A DNA stretch of 38,200 bases from DATMBL01 sp050735975 (GTDB lineage: Bacteria; Desulfobacterota; Binatia; UBA9968), in NCBI GenBank assembly GCA_050735975.1, contig JBOHVS010000115.1, forward strand, positions 1 to 38,200. Reading direction: 5' to 3'. The notes below the pieces were generated by a model, which ran no database searches, was not told where the DNA came from, and saw only the letters and a list, made by a program, of their open reading frames with translations. Made by a program: the position numbers and the translations under genes. Positions 23,637-31,576 of the stretch are shown here, one piece after another; positions within the stretch are counted from its first letter, which is position 1; each line of letters starts with the position of its first letter.

Positions 23637-23757
23637 GTTCAACCCGTTCAATCTGTTCAAATCGTTCAAACCGAGCAACCTGGGCGTAAGGCTTCCCGGC
23701 TTGAACGGCTTAAACTGTTTGAAGGGCTGGAACGGATATTATCGACTGCTGGAATGA
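23637..23757. repeat. 9-nt period repeat array with complementary halves
   Basis: The left part is TCGGTTCAA, CCCGTTCAA, TCTGTTCAA, ATCGTTCAA. The right part is CGGCTTGAA, CGGCTTAAA, CTGTTTGAA, GGGCTGGAA. The nine-base register is unbroken, and the halves are complementary. Confidence 0.7.
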
Positions 23758-23770
23758 TTGGAACGGCGAT

Positions 23771-23977
23771 TTAATGTTCGATCTGCCAGGAACTCTTACT
23801 CTTTGCAAAAGCCATATCCAAGGCAATTCCGGTAACGATTGCCTGCCAGGCTTGGTCCTCCGACAATCCCTTGCCTTTGATGGATCGCCACAAAAAGATT
23901 ATTTCTTCTTCGGTGACGTTTTCGAAGAGTTCCTGTTCACGTTCGTGTAAAGTTGCGGGTGCCGGATTGTATCTCAT
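23771..23977 (-). CDS. Small hypothetical protein
   Basis: 68 aa. An acidic helical protein (LHEREQELFENVTEEEIIFL, then a conserved-looking SEDQAWQAIVTGIALDMAFAK). No signal peptide or cysteine. The ribosome site is weak. The amino acid pattern is protein-like, and the frame is bounded by repeats on the 3' side. I do not recognise the family. Confidence 0.45.
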   Translation of the reverse strand: MRYNPAPATLHEREQELFENVTEEEIIFLWRSIKGKGLSEDQAWQAIVTGIALDMAFAKSKSSWQIEH

Positions 23978-24354
23978 CGCAGTTGCCTGGTTACCTCTGA
24001 GGTTTTATTACTCTCGCGGGTTCTTAAAAGCAAAGGCAGTGCCAGAATTTCGAGAATTAAAAACAGCCAACATTTCCAGTATGTTAGGGGCGCCGCCCTG
24101 ATTCCTTCAATTGACGGCAAATGTCAGAATTGCGCGAATTTGCGACAAATTGCGCAGGCACAGGCCTAGTTAGACAATCGAACGCCTAGCAGGCTGCTGA
24201 AAAGACTCATAGGCAAAGCGCAGGGAGCAAAGAGCAGGGGGCAGGGACTGCTCCTCGCTTCGCTTCAGCCGGAGGCTGATCCGCCCTCCGCCACAGAACC
24301 TGCGGATCCGTTCTTCGGCGGAAACGCTTTGTGGCGGACCCCTGCTTTCTCCTG
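23978..24354. other. Intergenic region with three repeat types
   Basis: No supported gene. It holds a solitary left end of the 162-bp element at 24190-24211 (CAGGCTGCTGAAAAGACTCA, again after CTAG), a 7-nt array at 24213-24245 (GCAAAGC, GCAGGGA, GCAAAGA, GCAGGGG, GCAGGGA), and a palindromic element at about 24260-24345 (GCGGATCCG ... TTGTGGCGGACC) related to that at 12759-12815. Confidence 0.5.
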
Positions 24355-24756
24355 CTAGTCAATAACGGCTATCCCGGAAATCTCTATCAAACAATTCGGA
24401 TTGTACAGGCCTTTGACCTCGACCAGAGTGATTGCCGGGAAGAACTTGTCGAAAACTTCCCGATAAGCCGCCCCGAGAGGCTTTTTATTGTTCAGGTACG
24501 CTTGCAAATCCGTGACGTACATCGTGAGCACCACGTAGTTCTGCGGCCGTCCTCCGGCCGCCTCGATTGCCGTCTTCAGGTTGCGCATGACCTGGGTGAA
24601 TTGAGCTACAAAATCGCCTTTACCTACCACTTGCCCCTTTAGGTCAAAAGGGGCTTGGCCGGCAACGTGAACGATCTTCCCTCCTGTAATCTTGGCCACA
24701 TGCGCGTAACCGACGGGACGCTCTAGTCCCTCCGGGTTTAACAGTTCGAATGGCAT
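24355..24756 (-). CDS. RidA / YjgF family protein
   Basis: 133 aa. The RidA fold is shown by AKITGGKIVHVAGQAPFDLKG, TQVMRNLKTAIEAAGG, VVLTMYVTDLQAYL and PAITLVEVKGLYNPNCLIEI. The arginine normally found in the 'R.xVxV' strand that binds the substrate carboxylate is not obvious (TLVEVKGLYNPN), so it may not be a true imine/enamine deaminase. The RidA, LLM oxidoreductase and TPP decarboxylase genes all point the same way and may act in one catabolic pathway. Confidence 0.88.
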   Translation of the reverse strand: MPFELLNPEGLERPVGYAHVAKITGGKIVHVAGQAPFDLKGQVVGKGDFVAQFTQVMRNLKTAIEAAGGRPQNYVVLTMYVTDLQAYLNNKKPLGAAYREVFDKFFPAITLVEVKGLYNPNCLIEISGIAVID

Positions 24757-24779
24757 TGAGTCTTTCTCCTCCTAGAGCC

Positions 24780-24962
24780 TGTGTCGGAATTCGTCCATGG
24801 TTCGATCCTTCGGTTCCACTCAGGACAGGCTCCCTCGACTCGCCTTTAGTCCCGAGCTCGTCGAGGGCTCACCACGAACGGTGTGGGTATACGACAATTC
24901 AAATGTTTAGCCGTTCGCCCTGAGCTTTGTCGAAGGGTGACCGGCTGATTCGCACACTCTCC
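24780..24962. repeat. Palindromic intergenic element related to 8090-8275
   Basis: Contains CTCGTCGAGGGCTCACCACGAACGG and then AATTCAAATGTTTAGCCG, TTCGCCCTGAGCTTTGTCGAAGGG. The order and spacing match the interior of the element at 8153-8245. Such CTGAGC ... GTCGAAGGG palindromes are a common dispersed repeat in environmental bacterial genomes. No gene. Confidence 0.5.
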
Positions 24963-25979
24963 TTACTCGCGGGCTGCAGTCAGCGCGGGGTCCCAGAACC
25001 TGATAAAACTCTTTATCTCTCCGACCACATCATCGGAAGCGGCAACATAGGGAAGGATAATTCGTGTCGCTCCCGCATCCTTATAGGGCTTGATCTGTTC
25101 GACAATCTCCGCGGCTGAAGTCGCTGCGACGAGCGGCAATCCTGCGAAAAGCCGATCCGTGACGAGCTTTCGCGCTTCATGAAAACCGCCGGACTTCCAC
25201 GCCGCTCGCATCTCTTCAACTTCTTCGGCGAATCCCATGCGTCCCAACAGATCCCGATAGTAGTCCGCCAAGGCGTAATATGTGAGGGCGTGGCTCAAGG
25301 CCTCCCGCGCAGCCGCGTAGCTGTGCGCGACCGAACAGCGAATCTTGCAGATGATCTCCACGGCCGTCGGATCTCTGCCGGCCTCCTCAGCGCCGTTTCT
25401 TACATTATCGGCAATCCGGCGGATCTCAGCCGGGTTGGCCATGTTGACAAGCACTCCATCCGTAATCTTCCCGGCCAACCGGGTCATGTTGGGGCCAAAA
25501 GCAGCCAAATAGATCGGGATGGAATTTGGGCCCGGAACGAAGGCCATCTTGAAAGCGTGAGAAGTAAAATATTTACCATCGAAATTCACCTTCTCACCGC
25601 GCATGGCCCGACGCACTATTTCGAGATACTCGTGGATCCGTCCTAGGGGATGGTCCATGACCAGCCCATGCCATTTTGCAATTGTTGGATTAGAAACGCC
25701 GACGCCCAAAAGAAACCTTCCTCGCGACAATTCGTTGAGTCCGGCAGCCTGAAGCGCGAGTGTAGCCGGGGTCCTGCCTAGAATATGGTAAACCGCCGAG
25801 CCGATCTTCATTCGCGAGGTAACGGCGGCAACTGCCGAGAGCATTACTGTGGGATCTTTGTTATTCGCCTCCCCTCCCCATGCGCAACCAAACCCGTGAA
25901 TCTCCGCCATCCGGGCCAATTCCGGGATCTCGTGCATCGGCAGTTGAGCGCCGGAATTAAATTCGATATCGATCTGCAT
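24963..25979 (-). CDS. LLM class (luciferase-like) F420/FMN-dependent oxidoreductase
   Basis: 338 aa. TIM-barrel features of the bacterial-luciferase-like family: MQIDIEFNSGAQLPMHEIPE, GEANNKDPTVMLSAVAAVTSRMKIGSAV, then ELSRGRFLLGVGVSNP and HGLVMDHPLGRIHEYLEIVRRAM. The 'RGRFLLGxG' and 'xRIxExLEIxR' motifs are typical of F420-dependent (MER-like) members. It probably oxidises or reduces a small organic substrate. It lies between RidA and the TPP decarboxylase genes on the same strand. Confidence 0.9.
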   Translation of the reverse strand: MQIDIEFNSGAQLPMHEIPELARMAEIHGFGCAWGGEANNKDPTVMLSAVAAVTSRMKIGSAVYHILGRTPATLALQAAGLNELSRGRFLLGVGVSNPTIAKWHGLVMDHPLGRIHEYLEIVRRAMRGEKVNFDGKYFTSHAFKMAFVPGPNSIPIYLAAFGPNMTRLAGKITDGVLVNMANPAEIRRIADNVRNGAEEAGRDPTAVEIICKIRCSVAHSYAAAREALSHALTYYALADYYRDLLGRMGFAEEVEEMRAAWKSGGFHEARKLVTDRLFAGLPLVAATSAAEIVEQIKPYKDAGATRIILPYVAASDDVVGEIKSFIRFWDPALTAARE

Positions 25980-26035
25980 CGGTCTACAGGCCGTACACTA
26001 CCAACGCTGCTATTTGTGACAAATAAAGGTCAGTT

Positions 26036-26641
26036 TTAACTGTAACTCGCGGGAAGATTCGTCTTTAAAATTTCGATCTTCTCCGTTTTTTCCACATAAC
26101 GAATGAAACGATACTTGTTTTCGACTTCGTCCAGCGGATAAGGCGGCACTTCCGTTCTGGCGGTCTCTACCTTTGCGCCGACAAAGGTTAACTGATCTCC
26201 CGTCAAAGCCTCGGCTACAGCGTCGGCAAACGAGTCCATCGAATTGACCCACAGGGCCCGCTTGATTCCGGCCGCCAGCGCGATACCGACCAAGTCTGCG
26301 CCGCTGGAAGTCGCAGTCTTACGATAGCCGGATGCTTCATAAACTTCGTTATCAAAGACTATATGGATCAGGTTTTTCGGATTCATGCGCGCGATAGTCG
26401 GCAAAGAGCAGAGATTCATCAACAAGGAACCGTCCCCATCCAAAGCGATGACCTTTCGGTGCGGCAGGCCGAGCGCCATCCCCAATGCGATGGACGAGCA
26501 CAGCCCGAGAGTTCTCACGCGAAGGTTACCATCACTGGGCCGAAGCGCGTTCCATTCAAGCGTGGTTGCGCCCGCGGAGCTGACCACCAGCGCGTCCTTG
26601 GCTTCGCCCGCCAACGCCCGCAAACAACCAAACCGTTTCAT
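26036..26641 (-). CDS. TPP-binding subunit of a sulfopyruvate/phosphonopyruvate decarboxylase-like enzyme
   Basis: 201 aa, the C-terminal (PP) half of a thiamine-diphosphate enzyme. The TPP/Mg motif is GDGSLLMNLCSLPTIARMNP with KNLIHIVFDNEVYEASG after it. The N-terminal part KDALVVSSAGATTLEWNALRP is typical of ComE-like beta chains. It pairs with the PYR-domain subunit at 26673-27215, 31 bases upstream. In the family, such split enzymes decarboxylate 2-oxo acids with an extra acidic group (sulfopyruvate in coenzyme M synthesis). A coenzyme M role is not implied here. Confidence 0.87.
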   Translation of the reverse strand: MKRFGCLRALAGEAKDALVVSSAGATTLEWNALRPSDGNLRVRTLGLCSSIALGMALGLPHRKVIALDGDGSLLMNLCSLPTIARMNPKNLIHIVFDNEVYEASGYRKTATSSGADLVGIALAAGIKRALWVNSMDSFADAVAEALTGDQLTFVGAKVETARTEVPPYPLDEVENKYRFIRYVEKTEKIEILKTNLPASYS

Positions 26642-26672
26642 AACAAAAAATGTCTATCTCCAGTACTCCGTT

Positions 26673-27215
26673 TTATAAGCTTCCGATCACCGCTCGACGG
26701 CCCAAAACCTCTTTTGTGAGAAGCAGCGCAACCGGGCGCTTCGAATCCTCGGCCAAGATCTCCGCGCGCTTGATCATTTCGTTGGCCTGGTTGGGGTCAC
26801 GCAGAACATAGGAGCGAATTCCCAACGCGTTTAACACGGGCTCGGTCATACCGCCGGTCGTGCTGAAGGTGCGGTCGCCGATATCGCCGGCATAGTAAAT
26901 CATCAGCAAAAGCGGTATCTGGTACTGCAGCAAAGTGCTGACGATCGCGTTGTTGCTGTTGAAAAATCCGCCGTTCTGCATGATGGCCGCGCATTTTTTG
27001 CCGACGAGATAGGCGCCGGCGCAAACACCGATCCCCTCTTCTTCTCGACACAGCGGCACGTGGGTGACGCTTTGATCTTCCTCGATTGAGGCCAGCAATT
27101 GCGCAAGATTGATGTCCGGCAACGTGGCAATTAGATCTATCCCGGCCTCTCTCAGTCCACCGAGAATTATTTTCGCCGCTTCTTCCGCGCTGACCGCATG
27201 TTGTTCTGAAACCAT
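26673..27215 (-). CDS. PYR-domain subunit of a sulfopyruvate/phosphonopyruvate decarboxylase-like enzyme
   Basis: 180 aa, the N-terminal (PYR) half. EAAKIILGGLREAGIDLIATLPDINL opens the domain. VPLCREEEGIGVCAGAYLVGKK carries the catalytic glutamate that activates TPP, and MQNGGFFNSNNAIVSTLL follows. It resembles ComD-like alpha chains. The gene is directly upstream of its partner subunit. No ribosome site is evident before the ATG. Confidence 0.87.
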   Translation of the reverse strand: MVSEQHAVSAEEAAKIILGGLREAGIDLIATLPDINLAQLLASIEEDQSVTHVPLCREEEGIGVCAGAYLVGKKCAAIMQNGGFFNSNNAIVSTLLQYQIPLLLMIYYAGDIGDRTFSTTGGMTEPVLNALGIRSYVLRDPNQANEMIKRAEILAEDSKRPVALLLTKEVLGRRAVIGSL

Positions 27216-27452
27216 TGCATCATTCGCTTAACACCAAACCGTCACCGGATCAACCCGGCTTTAAACGCAATGAACAGATATCAGAGGTCAGAAGTGACAG
27301 GTCGGCGGCTTTCTGCTCCGTGCTTTCTCCTCGCCCTTGCCCTTAGCCCCTGGCGCTTTGCGGTTAGCGAACTTTTCATCAGTTCCTCTTTTTCTTTGAT
27401 CGGAATCTTAGTATACAAAACATCACAGAGATCTTACTGAAAGGAGACCCAC
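27216..27452. repeat. Divergent intergenic region with 7-nt period repeats
   Basis: The sequence at about 27270-27370 contains ATCAGAGGTCAGAAGTGACAG on the left and CCCTTGCCCTTAGCCCC, GCGCTTTGCGGTTAGCG on the right, in seven-base register. The segment 27375-27440 upstream of the GST gene is AT-richer and likely holds its promoter. Confidence 0.5.
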
Positions 27453-28055
27453 ATGATCAAGCTTTACGATTTCAAATCGTCGCCGAATTGCCAGCGAGTT
27501 AAAGTCGTGCTGGAGGAAAAGAAACTCCCGTACGAAACGATTCCCATCGACCTTCGAGCGAAAGAGCAAAAGAGCCCGGAGTATCTGAAGCTCAATCCGT
27601 ACGGCAAAGTGCCCGCCCTTCTCGACGGCGATACGATTCTCTATGAGAGCTGCATCATCAATGAGTACTTGAACGAGAAGTACGCGAGTCCGCCGTTGAT
27701 GCCGGCCGACCCCGGAAAACGAGCCAAGGCCCGCATCCTGATCGATTATGGCCTGGCGCAGATGGATGCGGCATATCAAAAATTACGGCTGGAGTTGATG
27801 AAAGACGAACAAGGACAAGACAAAGGAGCGGTCGACAGCGCAAAGGCTGAGCTGAAAAAGCTCTTACAGCGTTTTGAGGCCGAGATCGGCGATCAACCCT
27901 ACCTGGCGGGCGAGTTCTCGCTGGTCGACGCCGGCCTGATACCGCGCTTCACGCGCCTCGAGGGGTTTGGCGTGCTCCCGGATTCGTCTCTGCCCCGCCT
28001 GGGAAAGTACTTGCAGAGAATGAAAGAGCGGCCGTCGGTCAAAGTCATTCTCTGA
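27453..28055 (+). CDS. Glutathione S-transferase family protein
   Basis: 200 aa. AAAGGAGA precedes the ATG. The N-terminal thioredoxin-like domain has LYDFKSSPNCQRVKVVLEEK (S9/S10/C13 area), LNPYGKVPALLDGD and LYESCIINEYL (the conserved ES pair contacting glutathione). The all-helical C-terminal domain has PYLAGEFSLVDAGLIPRFTRLEGFG (N-capping box SLVDA). It probably conjugates or isomerises small electrophiles in the cytosol. Transcribed divergently from the TPP decarboxylase pair. Confidence 0.92.
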   Translation: MIKLYDFKSSPNCQRVKVVLEEKKLPYETIPIDLRAKEQKSPEYLKLNPYGKVPALLDGDTILYESCIINEYLNEKYASPPLMPADPGKRAKARILIDYGLAQMDAAYQKLRLELMKDEQGQDKGAVDSAKAELKKLLQRFEAEIGDQPYLAGEFSLVDAGLIPRFTRLEGFGVLPDSSLPRLGKYLQRMKERPSVKVIL

Positions 28056-28167
28056 GCGAGGCCGGGGAACGGTTGGAACAACGATTTTTCGCATGCATCA
28101 CTCCATTACTCCAGCACTGCAGTACTCCAGCTCCTACCACGGGTCGAGCCAGCCTGCTTAATTGTGT

Positions 28168-30591
28168 ATGGAGACGCCGTGGAGCAGTTCCTTGGGTGCC
28201 AGCTTTTCGGCTCTCCTTCGACCGCTGATACATCGCCTGGCCCAACCCTCTTTTCCCCTATACGAAGGCACGCTGACGCTGGCGGGCCTGCAGAACAAAG
28301 TGGAAGTCCGGTGGGATGATTACGGCATCCCGCGCGTATTTGCCGCTAACGAACACGATCTATTTTTGGCCCAGGGCTACCTGCACGCTCAGGAGCGACT
28401 TTGGCAAATGGACCTGACTCGCTGCTTTCTCAGCGGCCGCACGGCCGAGATATTCGGCCGTTTTCCGGTTCCGTGGAAGGAATTATCAACTCATTTTCGG
28501 AATAGCGACAGCGCCAACTTCGACTACTTCATGAGATTGATAGGGATTCGGCAAAGCGCCATCCGGTCGCTCGAAATTCTGCGCCAGGAAGATCGCGAAC
28601 GGCTCCAAGCGTACAGCGACGGGGTCAACCGGTATATTGAGAATTGCGGCAAGCGCTTGCCTTGGGAGTTTCGCCTGCTCCGCTACCGACCCGTACAGTG
28701 GCATCCCGAAGATAGCCTTACTATCGGGAAAGGATTTGCCTTTCTTCTCTCACCCGCTCTCTTCACCCGGCTCAACATGATCGCCCTGGCAGCCAAGCTC
28801 CGTAGCCAACAGCAAAAACTTCGCTCGCTTTTTCCGACATATCCCGACGACGGGCCATCAATTACAAAGGCGACCTGGGATTCCGCCCAGGCTTTGTGGC
28901 AATTCATGAGCGGTACTTTTTCCTCCAGCGACTGGAGTCCCGCCGGCCTCGGCAGCAACAACTGGGTCATCGCCCCGGAGCGGTCTGCCAGCGGAAATGC
29001 GCTTTTGTGCAACGATCCCCACCTGCGTCTGACCCTGCCGTCGGTCTGGTATCTCATGCATCTCAAAGCCGAACCCACTACAACCCAAGCCGATGGATAT
29101 GAGGTCTGGGGAGCGTCCATTCCCGGCACTCCTTGTATTCACGTAGGCTGCAATCGTTCCATCGCCTGGGGGGTCACCGCCGCCCTATGCGACGACGTAG
29201 AACTTTATAGAGAAAAGATCGATCCGCTGGAGCCCGATCGCTATTTCGCGGGACGCCAGTGGCTGAAGATGGACAGCCGTTTGGAAACCATCCGCATTAG
29301 GGGCAAAGGAGAAATCAAGAGAACGGTGCGCCGGACCCGCCACGGCCCGGTCATAAGCGACTTTCAGGGGTCCACGCGATCGCCCGAGATCCTGGCTTTA
29401 CGTTGGACCGCTCACGAACCCAGCCAAGACTTTCGCTGCGTCTACGCGATCAATCGCGCCCGAAACTGGGACGAGTTTCTCGACGGCCTCGCCCACCAGG
29501 TGGCGCCTAACTTGAACTACGTTTATGCCGACCAACAGGGAAATATCGGTTACAGCCTCGCCGGTAAAATTCCCATTCGACCCAAGGCGCCTACCTTGAT
29601 GCCGGTGGAAGGCTGGCGTCCGGAGAACGATTGGCGCGGGTACGTTCCGTTCAGCGAACTGCCACGATTGTACAATCCGCCCGAGGGCGTGCTTGCGACT
29701 GCGAATCATCGGATCGCTGACGACTCGTATCCCCATTTTCTCTCTCATTTGTTTGAGCCTCCTTACCGCATCAACCGAATCAAACAATTTCTCACTACAA
29801 AAACGAAACTGTCGGTCGAAGACATGGTCGCGCTGCAGGGCGATCTGATATCGCTTCAGGCGAAAGAGATCGTGCAGGCTCTACAAACCGACCTTGAACA
29901 GGTTTCGATTGAATTTCCCGACTTGCACGAAACCGCCGGGCGGTTGTTGCGCTGGGATGGCCATTGCGGCGCGGAGAGTACTGAGGCGGCGATCTTTCAC
30001 GTCTTCTATTACCGTCTGATGGCGAACCTCCTGGTTCCAGTGTTGGGAGAAGATCTATTCTTGGGCTACACTGAAATTTTCAACCAGTGCATCATTCCGA
30101 TCGATCAGATCCTCAAAGATCCCGCCTCGGTTTGGTTCGACGGCTCTTCCCGGCGGGCATTGGTGACGAAGTCTTTAAGCGAAGCATCGAACGAACTTGC
30201 CGGCTTGACGGGAGCCGATATCCGGCAATGGCAATGGGGCCGGATACATACGCTCATGCTTGATCACAATATGAGCCGAATCAGCGTTTTCAAGCCGATC
30301 CTTTCTATCGGCCCGTTCGCGAGCCCGGGTGATAACCTAACGGTGAACATGGGATTCCAACGGCATTCCAATCCCTATCGCCATATTGTCGGCGCCTCGA
30401 CCAGACTGATCATTGAACTCGGCAATCCACTACGGCTCAAAGCCGTTCTGCTGCCCGGACAATCCGGTCATCCCTTTTCGCCCCACTATGGCGATCAAAC
30501 CGAATTATGGCGCAACGGTGGTTACATTTCGCTGGTAGAATCCAGCGAGAAGGTTGCGAACGAACGTAGGCTTATACTTATCCCGGCGTAA
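28168..30591 (+). CDS. Penicillin acylase family protein (Ntn hydrolase)
   Basis: 807 aa, a full-length precursor. The N-terminal alpha region has VRWDDYGIPRVFAANEHDLF, GYLHAQERLWQMDL and RFLSGRTAEI-type sequence. Autocleavage is expected at GLGSNNW, leaving Ser263 as N-terminal nucleophile of the beta chain. LCNDPHLRLTLPSVWYLMHL and PGTPCIHVGCNRSIAWGVT follow, as in the family. No clear signal peptide is visible, unlike most penicillin acylases, and the ATG at 28168 has a poor ribosome site, so the true start is uncertain. Possible substrates are N-acyl homoserine lactones or other acyl amides. Confidence 0.88.
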   Translation: METPWSSSLGASFSALLRPLIHRLAQPSFPLYEGTLTLAGLQNKVEVRWDDYGIPRVFAANEHDLFLAQGYLHAQERLWQMDLTRCFLSGRTAEIFGRFPVPWKELSTHFRNSDSANFDYFMRLIGIRQSAIRSLEILRQEDRERLQAYSDGVNRYIENCGKRLPWEFRLLRYRPVQWHPEDSLTIGKGFAFLLSPALFTRLNMIALAAKLRSQQQKLRSLFPTYPDDGPSITKATWDSAQALWQFMSGTFSSSDWSPAGLGSNNWVIAPERSASGNALLCNDPHLRLTLPSVWYLMHLKAEPTTTQADGYEVWGASIPGTPCIHVGCNRSIAWGVTAALCDDVELYREKIDPLEPDRYFAGRQWLKMDSRLETIRIRGKGEIKRTVRRTRHGPVISDFQGSTRSPEILALRWTAHEPSQDFRCVYAINRARNWDEFLDGLAHQVAPNLNYVYADQQGNIGYSLAGKIPIRPKAPTLMPVEGWRPENDWRGYVPFSELPRLYNPPEGVLATANHRIADDSYPHFLSHLFEPPYRINRIKQFLTTKTKLSVEDMVALQGDLISLQAKEIVQALQTDLEQVSIEFPDLHETAGRLLRWDGHCGAESTEAAIFHVFYYRLMANLLVPVLGEDLFLGYTEIFNQCIIPIDQILKDPASVWFDGSSRRALVTKSLSEASNELAGLTGADIRQWQWGRIHTLMLDHNMSRISVFKPILSIGPFASPGDNLTVNMGFQRHSNPYRHIVGASTRLIIELGNPLRLKAVLLPGQSGHPFSPHYGDQTELWRNGGYISLVESSEKVANERRLILIPA

Positions 30592-30769
30592 GGCTTTAGC
30601 ACAATGCCCGCAAAAACTAGCTTCGAGAGAAAAGCATTGAGCTTTGAGTTCTAACCAGGCAATTCGAGTGCTCCTGATCTCAAAGCTCAAACCTCAGGGC
30701 TCAATGCTGCCAGCCCTGCTGCGATTCTTGACAGTCACCCTTAGAATGCCTATAAGTGGCTCCCGCAGT
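30592..30769. repeat. 7-nt period repeat with inverted halves
   Basis: AGCATTGAGCTTTGAG at about 30632-30647 is complementary, with one insertion, to CTCAAAGCTCAA ... GGCTCAATGCT near 30679-30710. It lies between the acylase and the PstS-like gene. Confidence 0.5.
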
Positions 30770-31576
30770 ATGACCACAGGCTCCATAGTGTTCCAAGCTG
30801 TTAGCCTCTTCTTCTTAACGACTGCGCTATCCGCTACCCTTTATGCAGCCGAGGTGAAAATCATCGTGGGTGGAGCTCAGTCGCTGGCGGGTTTGGCAGA
30901 AAGATTTTCGAATCAATTCAGCAAACAGCATCCCCAAGTCGGGATCGAAATTCGCCGCGTGAACTCCAGCTACGCGATCAGCGCAGTGCGCAAGGGCGAG
31001 ATTCAGATCGGCCTGGTGGCTCGGAGTCTTAGCCCCAGCGAAAGGCTCGAATTTCGCGTTGAAGCTCTCGGTCACGACGCTCTCATTCTGCTGAGCTATC
31101 CATGGAACTCGGTCAGCGATCTCACGTTGGAACAACTGCGAAAAATTTATTCTGGCCAGATCACCAGCTGGAATGAACTCGGCGGCCAGGACCAAGGTAT
31201 CGTCCCCTTAACTCGCGAGCCAACTTCAGCGCTCCACAGAGTCTTTATTGAGAGCCTTTTCGGCAAAGGCTTTCGCGGTCAGGAAAAGGCATTTGTCCTG
31301 CGCGCTAATAAGAATAAAGTGCTCAGAACCATCAAGCGGATCCGCGGGTCGATCGGCTACGGGATTGTCCGTGTAGAAGAGGCTCAAAGCGAAGGAATCA
31401 AAGTCTTGGCAATCGACGGCAAGCTGCCTACTGCGGTAAATATACGCGATGAACGGTACCCGTTCATTCGAGCGCGGCTTGTGATTTCCAAAAGCGAGCC
31501 ACACGCCCTTGTCCAGGAGTGGGTGGCGGAGTTTGCCAAATTCGTCAAACAAGGCGGTGGAGGGGAGTACCCTTGA
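30770..31576 (+). CDS. PstS-like periplasmic substrate-binding protein
   Basis: 268 aa from the ATG at 30770; longer in-frame starts run into repeat DNA. Signal peptide at about 1-27. The PBP-like fold is seen in VKIIVGGAQSLAGLAERFSNQF, RKGEIQIGLVARSLSPSE, LTLEQLRKIYSGQITSWNELGG and IKRIRGSIGYGIV, all typical of the phosphate-binding PstS family. No pst permease or ATPase is nearby. Its TGA overlaps the ATG of a histidine kinase, so it is more likely a periplasmic sensor partner than a transporter component. Confidence 0.85.
   Translation: MTTGSIVFQAVSLFFLTTALSATLYAAEVKIIVGGAQSLAGLAERFSNQFSKQHPQVGIEIRRVNSSYAISAVRKGEIQIGLVARSLSPSERLEFRVEALGHDALILLSYPWNSVSDLTLEQLRKIYSGQITSWNELGGQDQGIVPLTREPTSALHRVFIESLFGKGFRGQEKAFVLRANKNKVLRTIKRIRGSIGYGIVRVEEAQSEGIKVLAIDGKLPTAVNIRDERYPFIRARLVISKSEPHALVQEWVAEFAKFVKQGGGGEYP

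Noticed and set aside
23637..23757. CRISPR array
   Set aside because: The repeat units are nine bases long, contiguous, degenerate and without spacers, and no cas genes are present.
30770..31576. Phosphate transport operon (pst)
   Set aside because: Only a PstS-like protein is present; no pstC, pstA, pstB or phoU follows, and it is fused by overlap to a kinase gene.
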